DNA from: Bacteroidales bacterium
GTDB taxonomy: Bacteria; Bacteroidota; Bacteroidia; Bacteroidales; DTU049
DNA: 43,336 bases
Direction of reading: 5' to 3'
NCBI GenBank assembly: GCA_016937255.1
Contig: JAFGWG010000070.1
Coordinates: 1-43,336 of the forward strand
Below the pieces are notes generated by a model. That model searched no databases and had not been told where the DNA came from. It saw nothing but the letters and a program-made list of their open reading frames with translations. The position numbers were made by a program, and so were the translations under genes. Positions 33,455-40,413 of this stretch are shown piece by piece (the first letter of the stretch is position 1; the number at the start of each line of letters is the position of its first letter).

Positions 33455-33471
33455 GCGTATTACTATATTTG
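33440..33471 (+). promoter_or_regulatory. Bacteroidetes-type promoter of the DUF4143 ATPase gene
   Basis: TTTG at 33440-33443, 20-base spacer, TATATTTG at 33464-33471: both boxes exact. The expected start near 33478 lies about 10 bases before the ATG at 33488. The GGATTCTATTCC box of the direct repeat falls between the two promoter boxes, the right place for an operator. Confidence 0.62.
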
Positions 33472-33487
33472 TATAAATATTTCCGAT

Positions 33488-34606
33488 ATGATTAAGCGAG
33501 AAATTGAAACTCAGATTAAAACGCAGCTACATAAAAAGAAGACCATACTGCTATTTGGTCCAAGACAGAGTGGTAAAACAACTATACTTAAAAGTCTAAT
33601 GGAAGACGATCCAGAAAATTTTGTATTTCTGAATGCCGACGATCCAAAAGTATTGGCAACCATGAACCGGCCCAATACAGAAGAGCTTAGGCAAATAATT
33701 GGAACAAACACAGTTTTCATTATTGATGAAGCACAGAGAATACCAGAAATCGGCATTACGGCAAAACTCATTCACGACACCTTCCCAAAAGTACAGCTCA
33801 TTTTGAGTGGCTCATCTGCATTTGAGCTTGCAAACAGAACACATGAACCATTAACCGGCAGGAAAAGGGTGTTTAATCTTTGGCCTGTTTCGTTTAATGA
33901 ATATCAGAATCATTTTGGGTATTTGCATGCAGAATCTGATCTGGAAAACCGACTGGTATATGGGTTTTATCCCGAAGTACTATCTGGCACTGATGATAGC
34001 GAACTCATTATCAACGAAATAGCTGACAGTTATCTGTACAAAGATATTTTAATGTTTGCCAATCTGAAAAAACCAACAGAAATAATGAAGCTCCTAAAAG
34101 CCCTAGCATTTCAGGTGGGGAGCGAAGTTACATTCACAGAACTCGGCCGCACCTGCAATCTCGATCCAAAAACGGTTGAGCGGTATATTGACATTCTTGA
34201 AAAAGCCTATGTAGTATTCAAACTTCCATCTTTCAGAAGAAACCTCAGAACAGAAATTAAAGAAGGAAAGAAAATATATTTCCGGGATAATGGTGTTAGA
34301 AATGCAGTTATTGGCCAATTTCAAGACATCAAAAACAGAAATGATGTTGGTGCACTATGGGAAAACTTCCTTGTAAGTGAGCGTATGAAAAGAAATTCAT
34401 ACATAAAAAGCAATGCAAATGGCTATTTTTGGAGAACCATTCAGCAACAGGAAATTGACTATATAGAAGAAATAAATGGGCAACTCACAGCCTTTGAATT
34501 CAAATACAGTGAGAATAAAACCATTAAATTTTCAAAGACATTTTCAAAGAATTACACAGCAGAATTTACCGGTATTAACCGTAAGAATTTCAGAGACTTT
34601 CTATAG
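33488..34606 (+). CDS. AAA ATPase with DUF4143 domain
   Basis: 372 residues. N-terminal AAA domain: Walker A GPRQSGKT at 24-31, Walker B-like FIIDEAQRIPEIG with D80-E81, sensor region LILSGSSAFEL, and RVFNLWPVSFNEY. The C-terminal DUF4143 domain follows: LGRTCNLDPKTVERYIDIL, a winged-helix-like part, YVVFKLPSFRRNLRTEIK, and a nuclease-like end with WENFLVSERMKR, IDYIEEINGQLTAFEFKYS (restriction-endonuclease-like fold, Glu-x-Lys-type). These proteins are numerous in Bacteroidetes, often strain-specific; function is not established. The gene is flanked by a 60-bp direct repeat beginning right after its stop codon and ending 33 bases before its start. Confidence 0.92.
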   Translation: MIKREIETQIKTQLHKKKTILLFGPRQSGKTTILKSLMEDDPENFVFLNADDPKVLATMNRPNTEELRQIIGTNTVFIIDEAQRIPEIGITAKLIHDTFPKVQLILSGSSAFELANRTHEPLTGRKRVFNLWPVSFNEYQNHFGYLHAESDLENRLVYGFYPEVLSGTDDSELIINEIADSYLYKDILMFANLKKPTEIMKLLKALAFQVGSEVTFTELGRTCNLDPKTVERYIDILEKAYVVFKLPSFRRNLRTEIKEGKKIYFRDNGVRNAVIGQFQDIKNRNDVGALWENFLVSERMKRNSYIKSNANGYFWRTIQQQEIDYIEEINGQLTAFEFKYSENKTIKFSKTFSKNYTAEFTGINRKNFRDFL

Positions 34607-34666
34607 TTTTTATAATATTAGAGGATTTTATTCCTGTTATATTATGTTTATTTTGGATTTGAATCC
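34607..34666 (+). repeat. 60-bp direct repeat, downstream copy
   Basis: 54/60 match to 33395-33454. It begins at the base after the ATPase stop codon. It keeps the -33-like TTTG but is not followed by a TAnnTTTG box, so it does not form a promoter. Its right end contains GGATTTGAATCC, a near-perfect palindrome. Confidence 0.85.
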
Positions 34667-34681
34667 TGAAATTTTGACATC

Positions 34682-35980
34682 CTACTTCAAATACCGCACA
34701 AAATACACGTCAACGCAGTTGCCGCCACCTACGCCCGGGTGAGCCTGAGATGTGGAAATAAGCAGGTAATTATTCTTTCTCAAAGCAAGTCCCACTGGGA
34801 AAGAATCGGCCTTAATTTCAGTAATTTTCACCATGTCTTTTGCGCGGATAACAACAATTTTAGATTCATTGTTTACTGCCACAAAAATATACTTTCCATC
34901 GTCGCTAACTTCAATGGTTCGGGCACCAATTCCGGCAAAAGCCTCTTTCCAATTGGTATATTGCTCATTGGTTTTATTCGAATCCAAAGCATGATTTATA
35001 AAATCCGCAATTGGAGTTTTCTGAATATAACCGGTGCGGTTACTACTCAGGAATAAATATTTATCTGTAACCACAAGGTGGCGCACATTAGGACGCATTC
35101 CAAAAACAGTATTTATATACTTCCTTGTTTTCATATCGAAAACAGCAATTCCGCCACCACCCATACGACCAACAAGAAGATATTTGCTGTCTTTTGTAAA
35201 AGCAGTGCCCCGCAAACAATATCCACACTGTGAGTCACGGTTTATTGAACCCTGATTCTGAGAAGCAGAAAACTGAGCCTGATATCCTACCACAAAATGT
35301 TCTACAAATTTGAAATCTTTGTAATTATCTGATGAAATATCCACAATTCCAATGGTATTATCTCCCCAATGGGTAACGGCCAAGAATTTTCCATCAGGAG
35401 AAGCAGCAATCATTTTAGGCAGAGGACCAGTTGGCATTACACGAACAATTTCATCTGTTTCAGTATCAATAATTGCCATGGCAGATGGCTCAATAGCATT
35501 GGGATCGTAACTACGACGATAATAGGTAACCCAGAGATATTTTCCGCTATGAGTAAGACAACACTCAACTGGCTTCCCCATAAAAACATTGGGATTTGGA
35601 CGATCCTGAAGAAAATGATAATTCAGCACATTGGTTTCCTGAAAAAGACCAGCGTCTTCCTTCTTAAAATCGTGATGTATGCTTTTTTTCTTGCGGAATG
35701 TTTTCATATCAAACACCACTGTCATATACCCTTCCAGACTATTGACATAAAATTTCCCTTTCTCTTCCAAAAAAATTGCAGATTTTGGAGAAATGATATC
35801 GGGTTCGTAAATATCGTATGTGTCGTATGTTTTTGGTGTGTGACTGTGAATTCGAGCAATTAACGTAAGCTTAATTTCCCCGTTTTCTGGATTAGAAGTG
35901 CGCCCAAGTGGAGGGTGAATTACCTGTGCAAATGAAATCATTGCAAAAAGGACAAATATAAGGGTGCTGAAAATCTTCAT
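34682..35980 (-). CDS. Secreted YncE-like beta-propeller protein
   Basis: 432 residues from the ATG at 35980; a longer reading to 36127 is rejected because its extra 49 codons precede a good signal peptide (MKIFSTLIFVLFAMISFAQ). No lipobox and no T9SS sorting domain are seen, so the protein is probably periplasmic. Propeller blades repeat a pattern of Asp-Gly-Lys-x-[LI]-x-V turns: HSGKYLWVTYYR, SPDGKFLAVTHWGDNTIGIV, TKDSKYLLVGRMGGGGIAVF, SDDGKYIFVAVNNESKIVVI. Paired cysteines (ECC; CGYC) are notable. It is divergent from the B12 riboswitch operon, separated by 715 bases; whether it takes part in that pathway is not known. Confidence 0.83.
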   Translation of the reverse strand: MKIFSTLIFVLFAMISFAQVIHPPLGRTSNPENGEIKLTLIARIHSHTPKTYDTYDIYEPDIISPKSAIFLEEKGKFYVNSLEGYMTVVFDMKTFRKKKSIHHDFKKEDAGLFQETNVLNYHFLQDRPNPNVFMGKPVECCLTHSGKYLWVTYYRRSYDPNAIEPSAMAIIDTETDEIVRVMPTGPLPKMIAASPDGKFLAVTHWGDNTIGIVDISSDNYKDFKFVEHFVVGYQAQFSASQNQGSINRDSQCGYCLRGTAFTKDSKYLLVGRMGGGGIAVFDMKTRKYINTVFGMRPNVRHLVVTDKYLFLSSNRTGYIQKTPIADFINHALDSNKTNEQYTNWKEAFAGIGARTIEVSDDGKYIFVAVNNESKIVVIRAKDMVKITEIKADSFPVGLALRKNNYLLISTSQAHPGVGGGNCVDVYFVRYLK

Positions 35981-36004
35981 AATATTATTGTATTTATTAC
36001 TGAA

Positions 36005-36012
36005 CAAAGGTA
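36005..36012 (-). promoter_or_regulatory. -7 box of the propeller gene
   Basis: TACCTTTG on the minus strand, exact TAnnTTTG, about 25 bases before the ATG at 35980. It supports that ATG and argues against the longer reading frame. No -33 TTG at the usual distance. Confidence 0.45.
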
Positions 36013-36047
36013 AAGTTTGTTTTTGAATGTGGACATAATTTACGCAT

Positions 36048-36095
36048 AAAACCTGACAGGTTTTCACCAATACTGCGTTAAACCAGTCAGGTTTA
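36048..36095. repeat. Pair of AACCTG-type palindromes
   Basis: AAAACCTGACAGGTTTT (36048-36064) is a perfect 8-1-8 palindrome. TAAACCAGTCAGGTTTA (36079-36095) has 6-bp arms around AGTCA. The two share the CAGGTTT end. Elements of this kind recur between genes in Bacteroidetes as I recall; they could act as a bidirectional terminator or a dispersed repeat. Confidence 0.6.
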
Positions 36096-36150
36096 GTAAA
36101 AACGATTTTTCTCACAGAATAAGCCAAGCCTTTCCCATTTTTAGACTAAG

Positions 36151-36303
36151 CCACGCCCCGGCGTAGCCCGGCACCCCGCAAAGAACGGGGATGATGTGGT
36201 GCACTGCGAGCAAAAGCGAGGGGAGTGAGCTCTTTGCTCGTAGTTTGCAGCAGCAACACACAGCCCCGGACTGCGGAGTATAGGGCGAAGACGGATAAGG
36301 CGC
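36151..36303. repeat. GC-rich structured intergenic element
   Basis: About 63% G+C by my count in otherwise AT-rich DNA. Internal inverted repeats: ACGCCCCGGCGT (36153-36164), CCCCG/CGGGG (36174-36190), and CGAGCAAA/TTTGCTCG (36207-36240) with outer CTGC/GCAG. The sharp composition change and nested hairpins suggest a dispersed repeat or a structured RNA rather than a gene. Confidence 0.6.
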
Positions 36304-36382
36304 AAAAAAATTACAAATCAACAAAGAATTAAAAAATAATCAAAGAATTTTCACAAGCCCATAAAGCGATAAATTTTTATCG

Positions 36383-36390
36383 TACATTTG
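36383..36390 (+). promoter_or_regulatory. -7 box of the B12 riboswitch transcript
   Basis: TACATTTG, exact TAnnTTTG. The expected transcript start near 36398-36400 falls right at the 5' edge of the cobalamin aptamer. No -33 TTG at standard distance. Confidence 0.5.
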
Positions 36391-36399
36391 CCCCCGACA

Positions 36400-36560
36400 A
36401 AAGGTTCAATTTGATTAAAAGGGAACAGGGTGAAAAACCCTGACTATCCCCGTAGCTGTGAGTTCTATTTATATTTTGACCAAAATGCCACTGTCATGCT
36501 AAAGGCAAGATGGGAAGGCGGCCAAAATCGGAACAAGTCAGAAGACCTGCCCAATGTCAT
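36400..36560 (+). ncRNA. Cobalamin (adenosylcobalamin-type) riboswitch
   Basis: Carries the conserved cobalamin aptamer blocks in order: AAAAGGGAAC near 36417-36426, the GGTGAAAAACCCTGAC-type hairpin, CCCCGTAGCTGTG (36448-36460), GCCACTG (36487-36493), GGGAAGGCG (36512-36520) and the B12 box AGTCAGAAGACCTGCC (36536-36551). The 5' leader of an operon encoding an exported DUF4465 protein, a TonB-dependent receptor and a propeller lipoprotein. Ligand binding is expected to switch the operon off when B12 is plentiful. Confidence 0.93.
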
Positions 36561-36568
36561 TATATTCT

Positions 36569-36629
36569 GAGCTTCGGGAGAAAGCTATGAATAGGTTGAA
36601 AAACCTAATTATTATTCCCCTGAAGTTTT
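36569..36629 (+). promoter_or_regulatory. Possible expression platform of the B12 riboswitch
   Basis: Two mutually exclusive pairings are visible: a short hairpin AGCTT (36570-36574) with AAGCT (36582-36586), and a longer pairing of CTTCGGG (36572-36578) with CCTGAAG (36619-36625), followed by TTTT. An inner hairpin TAGGTT/AACCTA (36592-36607) would be enclosed by the second. Switching between them could give an attenuator; the short T-run makes this tentative. Confidence 0.4.
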
Positions 36630-36695
36630 GGAAATCAAAAAAATTCTGAATGAAAGTTCAGATAAAGTAATTATTGATTAACCAAAACTTGAACA

Positions 36696-38405
36696 ATGAA
36701 AAAAATTGTATTTCTAATGACAGCCATGTGCCTTAGCTTCTTAGCTTATGCGCAAGGGCCTTACGATCCTCCGGCTGGGCAAATTGGATCAGAGGCAATT
36801 TCTAAAGACTCATCTGCCATTCAATCGTGGGCAACTGGAATTGAAATTTGCAGAGGCCCGGTTAAAATAGACGACCCCAATATTTGGGATCAGGGCTCCA
36901 ATCATGCTTCATTTGGAATAGCATCTAATGCACTTTTTGCGGCTGAAGGCAATTCAAACGACATTGTAAGTCTTGGCGATAGCGGTTATGCTACCTTAAC
37001 TTTTGAGCACCCTATCATAAATGGAAGCGGAAATGATTTTGCTGTTTTTGAAAACAGTTTTAGTGATACATATCTGGAATTGGGCTTTGTAGAAGTGAGT
37101 TCAGATGGCGAGCATTTTTCGCGTTTTCCAACACATTCAGTAACTCAGTTTACCATGCAAATTGGTGGATTTGGAAGCCTGTACGCAACTGAAATTGACG
37201 GTTTTGCAGGAAAATATCGCCAGGGTTATGGCGTTGGCTTTGATCTTAACGAGCTAACCGACACTACAAATATCGATCTCAATAACATTCGATTTGTGCG
37301 CATCATCGACTGTATCGGAAGCATAGATACTGTGCATAGCACCTACGATTCTTATGGAAATATTGTGAACGACCCCTTCCCTACTCCTTTTTGGAATTCA
37401 GGTTTCGATCTTGATGCCATTGGGGTAATCCATCAGGCACCGGCTTTTGAAATTTCGGAAACAGACGAGCTCCCATTATCTCTAGACACGTATTGGAATG
37501 GTTCAGATCTTAGCGGAGGCTTTAACTCCGGCATAGCAACCTTCATAAACACTTACGATACAACATTTTACAGCTGGCTGGGATTTTCATATACCAATAT
37601 GCGTGATGACACAACAGCAAGCTGGTTAAATCAATACAGTGCAATTTGTGCAGGTGGAATGTATGCCCCGGATAGTGGCGGCACTAATTATATTATCGGG
37701 TATATGCAACCCGATTTCATGTCTCCAACATACGATCCGATTCCCGCCGAAATAACCTGGACCGATACCAATGCTCACATTGCAAGCGGTTTTTATGTTT
37801 GCAATTCAACCATGGCCTATTTTAGCATGCTTGATGGCGATGCTGTTGCAAAACAATTTGGTGGTGCATCTGGAAACGACCCCGACTATTTCAAACTTTT
37901 GATCTATGGCGAAAGAGCAGATAGCTCCATTACCGATACTGTTGAGTTTTATCTGGCAGATTATCGTTTTGCAGACAATACCAAAGACTATATCATTGAC
38001 AAATGGACATGGGTTGATTTGATGGAATTGGGCGAAGTGAAAAAGCTCTGGTTTAGTATGGCTTCAAGTGATGTTGGCTCTTATGGAATTAATACTCCCG
38101 GCTATTTCTGCATGGACAATCTGATGGTCTATCCAACAGAAGACAATACATTCATTGCTGAGAACAATAATGAAAACAAAGTAAATGTTTATCCGAATCC
38201 TTCTAATGGGCAATTTAGGGTAAATACTGGCACAAACGATGCTTACAATGTCTTTGTTTTAGACTTTAGCGGAAGAATTGTAGCACAATTCAATAATACA
38301 GACGACCAAGAGACTTATAATCTCAGCCATTTGAACTCTGGCATATATCTACTTCAGATTACGAATAATGATATCAATGGAAGCACACAGATTATAATTG
38401 AATAA
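36696..38405 (+). CDS. T9SS-exported DUF4465 protein in B12 operon (BtuH-like candidate)
   Basis: 569 residues. Signal peptide ending LAYAQ. An N-terminal beta domain (about 25-250) contains GNDFAVFENSFSDTYLELGF and FVEVSSDGEHFSRFP. A DUF4465 domain (about 260-455) has YWNGSDLSGGFNSG, SWLGFSYTNMRDDT and FKLLIYGE. The last 75 residues (VNVYPNPSNGQFRV ... LNSGIYLLQI) are a type A T9SS sorting domain, so the protein should be exported and attached to the cell surface. It is the first gene after the cobalamin riboswitch. In gut Bacteroides, surface B12-binding proteins (BtuG, BtuH) accompany BtuB; I believe BtuH is DUF4465-related but could not check. B12 binding is inferred. Confidence 0.85.
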   Translation: MKKIVFLMTAMCLSFLAYAQGPYDPPAGQIGSEAISKDSSAIQSWATGIEICRGPVKIDDPNIWDQGSNHASFGIASNALFAAEGNSNDIVSLGDSGYATLTFEHPIINGSGNDFAVFENSFSDTYLELGFVEVSSDGEHFSRFPTHSVTQFTMQIGGFGSLYATEIDGFAGKYRQGYGVGFDLNELTDTTNIDLNNIRFVRIIDCIGSIDTVHSTYDSYGNIVNDPFPTPFWNSGFDLDAIGVIHQAPAFEISETDELPLSLDTYWNGSDLSGGFNSGIATFINTYDTTFYSWLGFSYTNMRDDTTASWLNQYSAICAGGMYAPDSGGTNYIIGYMQPDFMSPTYDPIPAEITWTDTNAHIASGFYVCNSTMAYFSMLDGDAVAKQFGGASGNDPDYFKLLIYGERADSSITDTVEFYLADYRFADNTKDYIIDKWTWVDLMELGEVKKLWFSMASSDVGSYGINTPGYFCMDNLMVYPTEDNTFIAENNNENKVNVYPNPSNGQFRVNTGTNDAYNVFVLDFSGRIVAQFNNTDDQETYNLSHLNSGIYLLQITNNDINGSTQIIIE

Positions 38406-40413
38406 CTTGCGTTCCCTTTCATTTTTCATATTATTACTCCTTGCATTTTCTGTTTTTGGACAGGAAAAACCTGACACCATTAAAATCAATGAAGTTATCA
38501 TTACTGGTGAGGCTATTTTTGACCCCATGAAAGCAGGAATGCAAATCATCAGCACTGACTCTCTTATTCTAGAAGATAAACAAGGAAATTCCTTAGCCAC
38601 TTTATTGTCGGAAAACACTGCAGTATATATTAAATCGTATGCGCATGGCAGCATGTCCACCGCTTCCTTTAGAGGAACAGCCTCAAGTCATACACAAGTG
38701 GAATGGAATGGTCTTGAAATAAATTCTCCGATGCTGGGCATGGTCGATTTTTCATTAATTCCAGTGACCTTGATTGACGAGCTTTCAATTTATCAGGGGA
38801 ATTCATCAACCGCACAATCCAGTGGAGGTTTAGGCGGCGCAATTGAACTCAAAAACAATGCAAACTGGAACAATTGCTTTTCAACAGAATACACACAAGT
38901 TATTGGAAGCTATCATAATAATCACGAGTATTTTAAAGTGGATTTTGGCAATCGCAGGTTCCAATCTAAGACAAGAATTTATCAGATTAATGCGAAGAAC
39001 GACTTCACTTTCGAGAATAAAAGCATTGGAGATTTTGACCCTATTAGTGGTGAAATTATTCATCCAATGGACACCAATTCACAGGGTGCTTTTCACTCAA
39101 AAGGATTAATGCAGGAATTGTACTGGCAGGCAAATGAAAACAATTTTCTAAGTCTTCAATACTGGGGGCAAAAATCTGACAGAAATCTACCGAGAATTTC
39201 ATCTTATGAGGGACCCGATAATAGTTCTATAAACTCCAATAAAGAAGAAAGTCACCGTATTTCATTTCATTGGAAATCGTTTGGCGAAAAACAAATAAAC
39301 AAATATAGAACAGCTTTTGAGTACCTCGACATGCAATACAAACTCGAAAATTCTGTTCCCGGGCTTGGAGTAGTTCCAGTAAATAATTCAGGCAGTAATT
39401 CATTGCGCTTTGTTCAAAGTCTGCAGCATGAACGCCAAATTGGAAAGAAAAGCAAATACACTTTTGAAATTAAACATCAATGGATTGAAGTACAAAGTTT
39501 AGATACTGTTTCATTAAGCGGATATCACAAAAGCCTTAATGAAATATCGCTCAAAAATGCTTTTTTTACTGAGATTGGAAAGAAAATTCATACATCGTTC
39601 ATTCTGAGAAGCGAATTTTATGGCAATCAAATAAAACCAATCATTCCGTTTATTGGAATAGATTATAAGCCTTCAGATAGTATTCCTTTCGTTATAAAAA
39701 TGTCTGCCTCATCCAATTACCATTTCCCTTCCCTAAATGATTTGTACTGGTCACCCGGGGGGAATCCAGACTTGAAGCCTGAACACGGAATAAGCTATGA
39801 AGGAGGATTGCACTATATTTTCAGCAAAAAGAAATACTCCATACAATCATCCATCAGTTTATGGCATTCAAATATCAGCGATTGGATTATCTGGCTTCCA
39901 TCTGTTCAAGGTTTCTGGGAGCCACAAAATATTCGCAAAGTCAGAACTCAGGGCATAGAGGCAAGCATACAAGCCAAATACCAAAATAAAGATTTTCGCA
40001 TGTTTACCAATGTAATTTACAGCTACGGAAGCAGCATTAACCTTGGCGACAGCAGTGTTTGGGGTGGAGATTCTTATGGGAAACAGCTCAGTTTTATCCC
40101 AAAACAGTCTGCAAATGTCTTTCTGCAAGTCAGCTGGAAAAAATTCTTTGTAAACTATCAACACAACCATTACGGGGAAAGATTTACCAGCAGCAGTAAT
40201 GAGCCGGGGCGTCGATTCAGATTCTATCCATATTTCATGAACAATGTATCCATTGGGAAAAAACTTACTTTTAAAAACACAGAAATCTTTGCTGAGTGCA
40301 AAGTCAATAATCTCTTTAATGAAACTTATCATAGCCTTTTAATACAACCCATGCCCGGGCGCAATTACATGCTCATATTTCGAATAAAATATAAAGTTCC
40401 ATGCAAAGATTGA
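38398..40413 (+). CDS. btuB: TonB-dependent outer-membrane receptor, BtuB-like
   Basis: 671 residues. No ATG is available near the start; the TTG at 38398 overlaps the preceding gene's end by 8 bases and leads straight into a signal peptide (SFFILLLLAFSVFGQ). A TonB box-like DTIKINEVIITGE is followed by the plug domain (about 40-150; STASFRGTASSHTQVEWNGL, SSGGLGGAIELKNN). The barrel includes YWSPGGNPDLKPEHGISYEG, a common TonB-receptor segment, and the C-terminus YMLIFRIKYKVP. Size fits BtuB rather than the larger SusC type, and there is no N-terminal carboxypeptidase-like domain. The cobalamin riboswitch upstream makes B12 or a related corrinoid the likely substrate. It overlaps the next gene by 13 bases. 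Confidence 0.88.
   Translation: MNNLRSLSFFILLLLAFSVFGQEKPDTIKINEVIITGEAIFDPMKAGMQIISTDSLILEDKQGNSLATLLSENTAVYIKSYAHGSMSTASFRGTASSHTQVEWNGLEINSPMLGMVDFSLIPVTLIDELSIYQGNSSTAQSSGGLGGAIELKNNANWNNCFSTEYTQVIGSYHNNHEYFKVDFGNRRFQSKTRIYQINAKNDFTFENKSIGDFDPISGEIIHPMDTNSQGAFHSKGLMQELYWQANENNFLSLQYWGQKSDRNLPRISSYEGPDNSSINSNKEESHRISFHWKSFGEKQINKYRTAFEYLDMQYKLENSVPGLGVVPVNNSGSNSLRFVQSLQHERQIGKKSKYTFEIKHQWIEVQSLDTVSLSGYHKSLNEISLKNAFFTEIGKKIHTSFILRSEFYGNQIKPIIPFIGIDYKPSDSIPFVIKMSASSNYHFPSLNDLYWSPGGNPDLKPEHGISYEGGLHYIFSKKKYSIQSSISLWHSNISDWIIWLPSVQGFWEPQNIRKVRTQGIEASIQAKYQNKDFRMFTNVIYSYGSSINLGDSSVWGGDSYGKQLSFIPKQSANVFLQVSWKKFFVNYQHNHYGERFTSSSNEPGRRFRFYPYFMNNVSIGKKLTFKNTEIFAECKVNNLFNETYHSLLIQPMPGRNYMLIFRIKYKVPCKD

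Larger units (their letters stand above)
35981..36695. other. Intergenic regulatory region with repeats and riboswitch
   Basis: 715 bases between divergent genes. From left to right: the -7 box of the propeller gene, two AACCTG-type palindromes, a GC-rich structured element, an AT-rich gap with a -7 box, the cobalamin riboswitch and its downstream hairpins. Each is listed separately. Confidence 0.8.

Noticed and set aside
36112-36324. 70-codon minus-strand frame across the GC-rich element
   Set aside because: It follows the GC-rich repeat, has a Cys- and Pro-rich composition unlike neighbouring proteins, and has no start signal. It is better explained as an open frame by composition.
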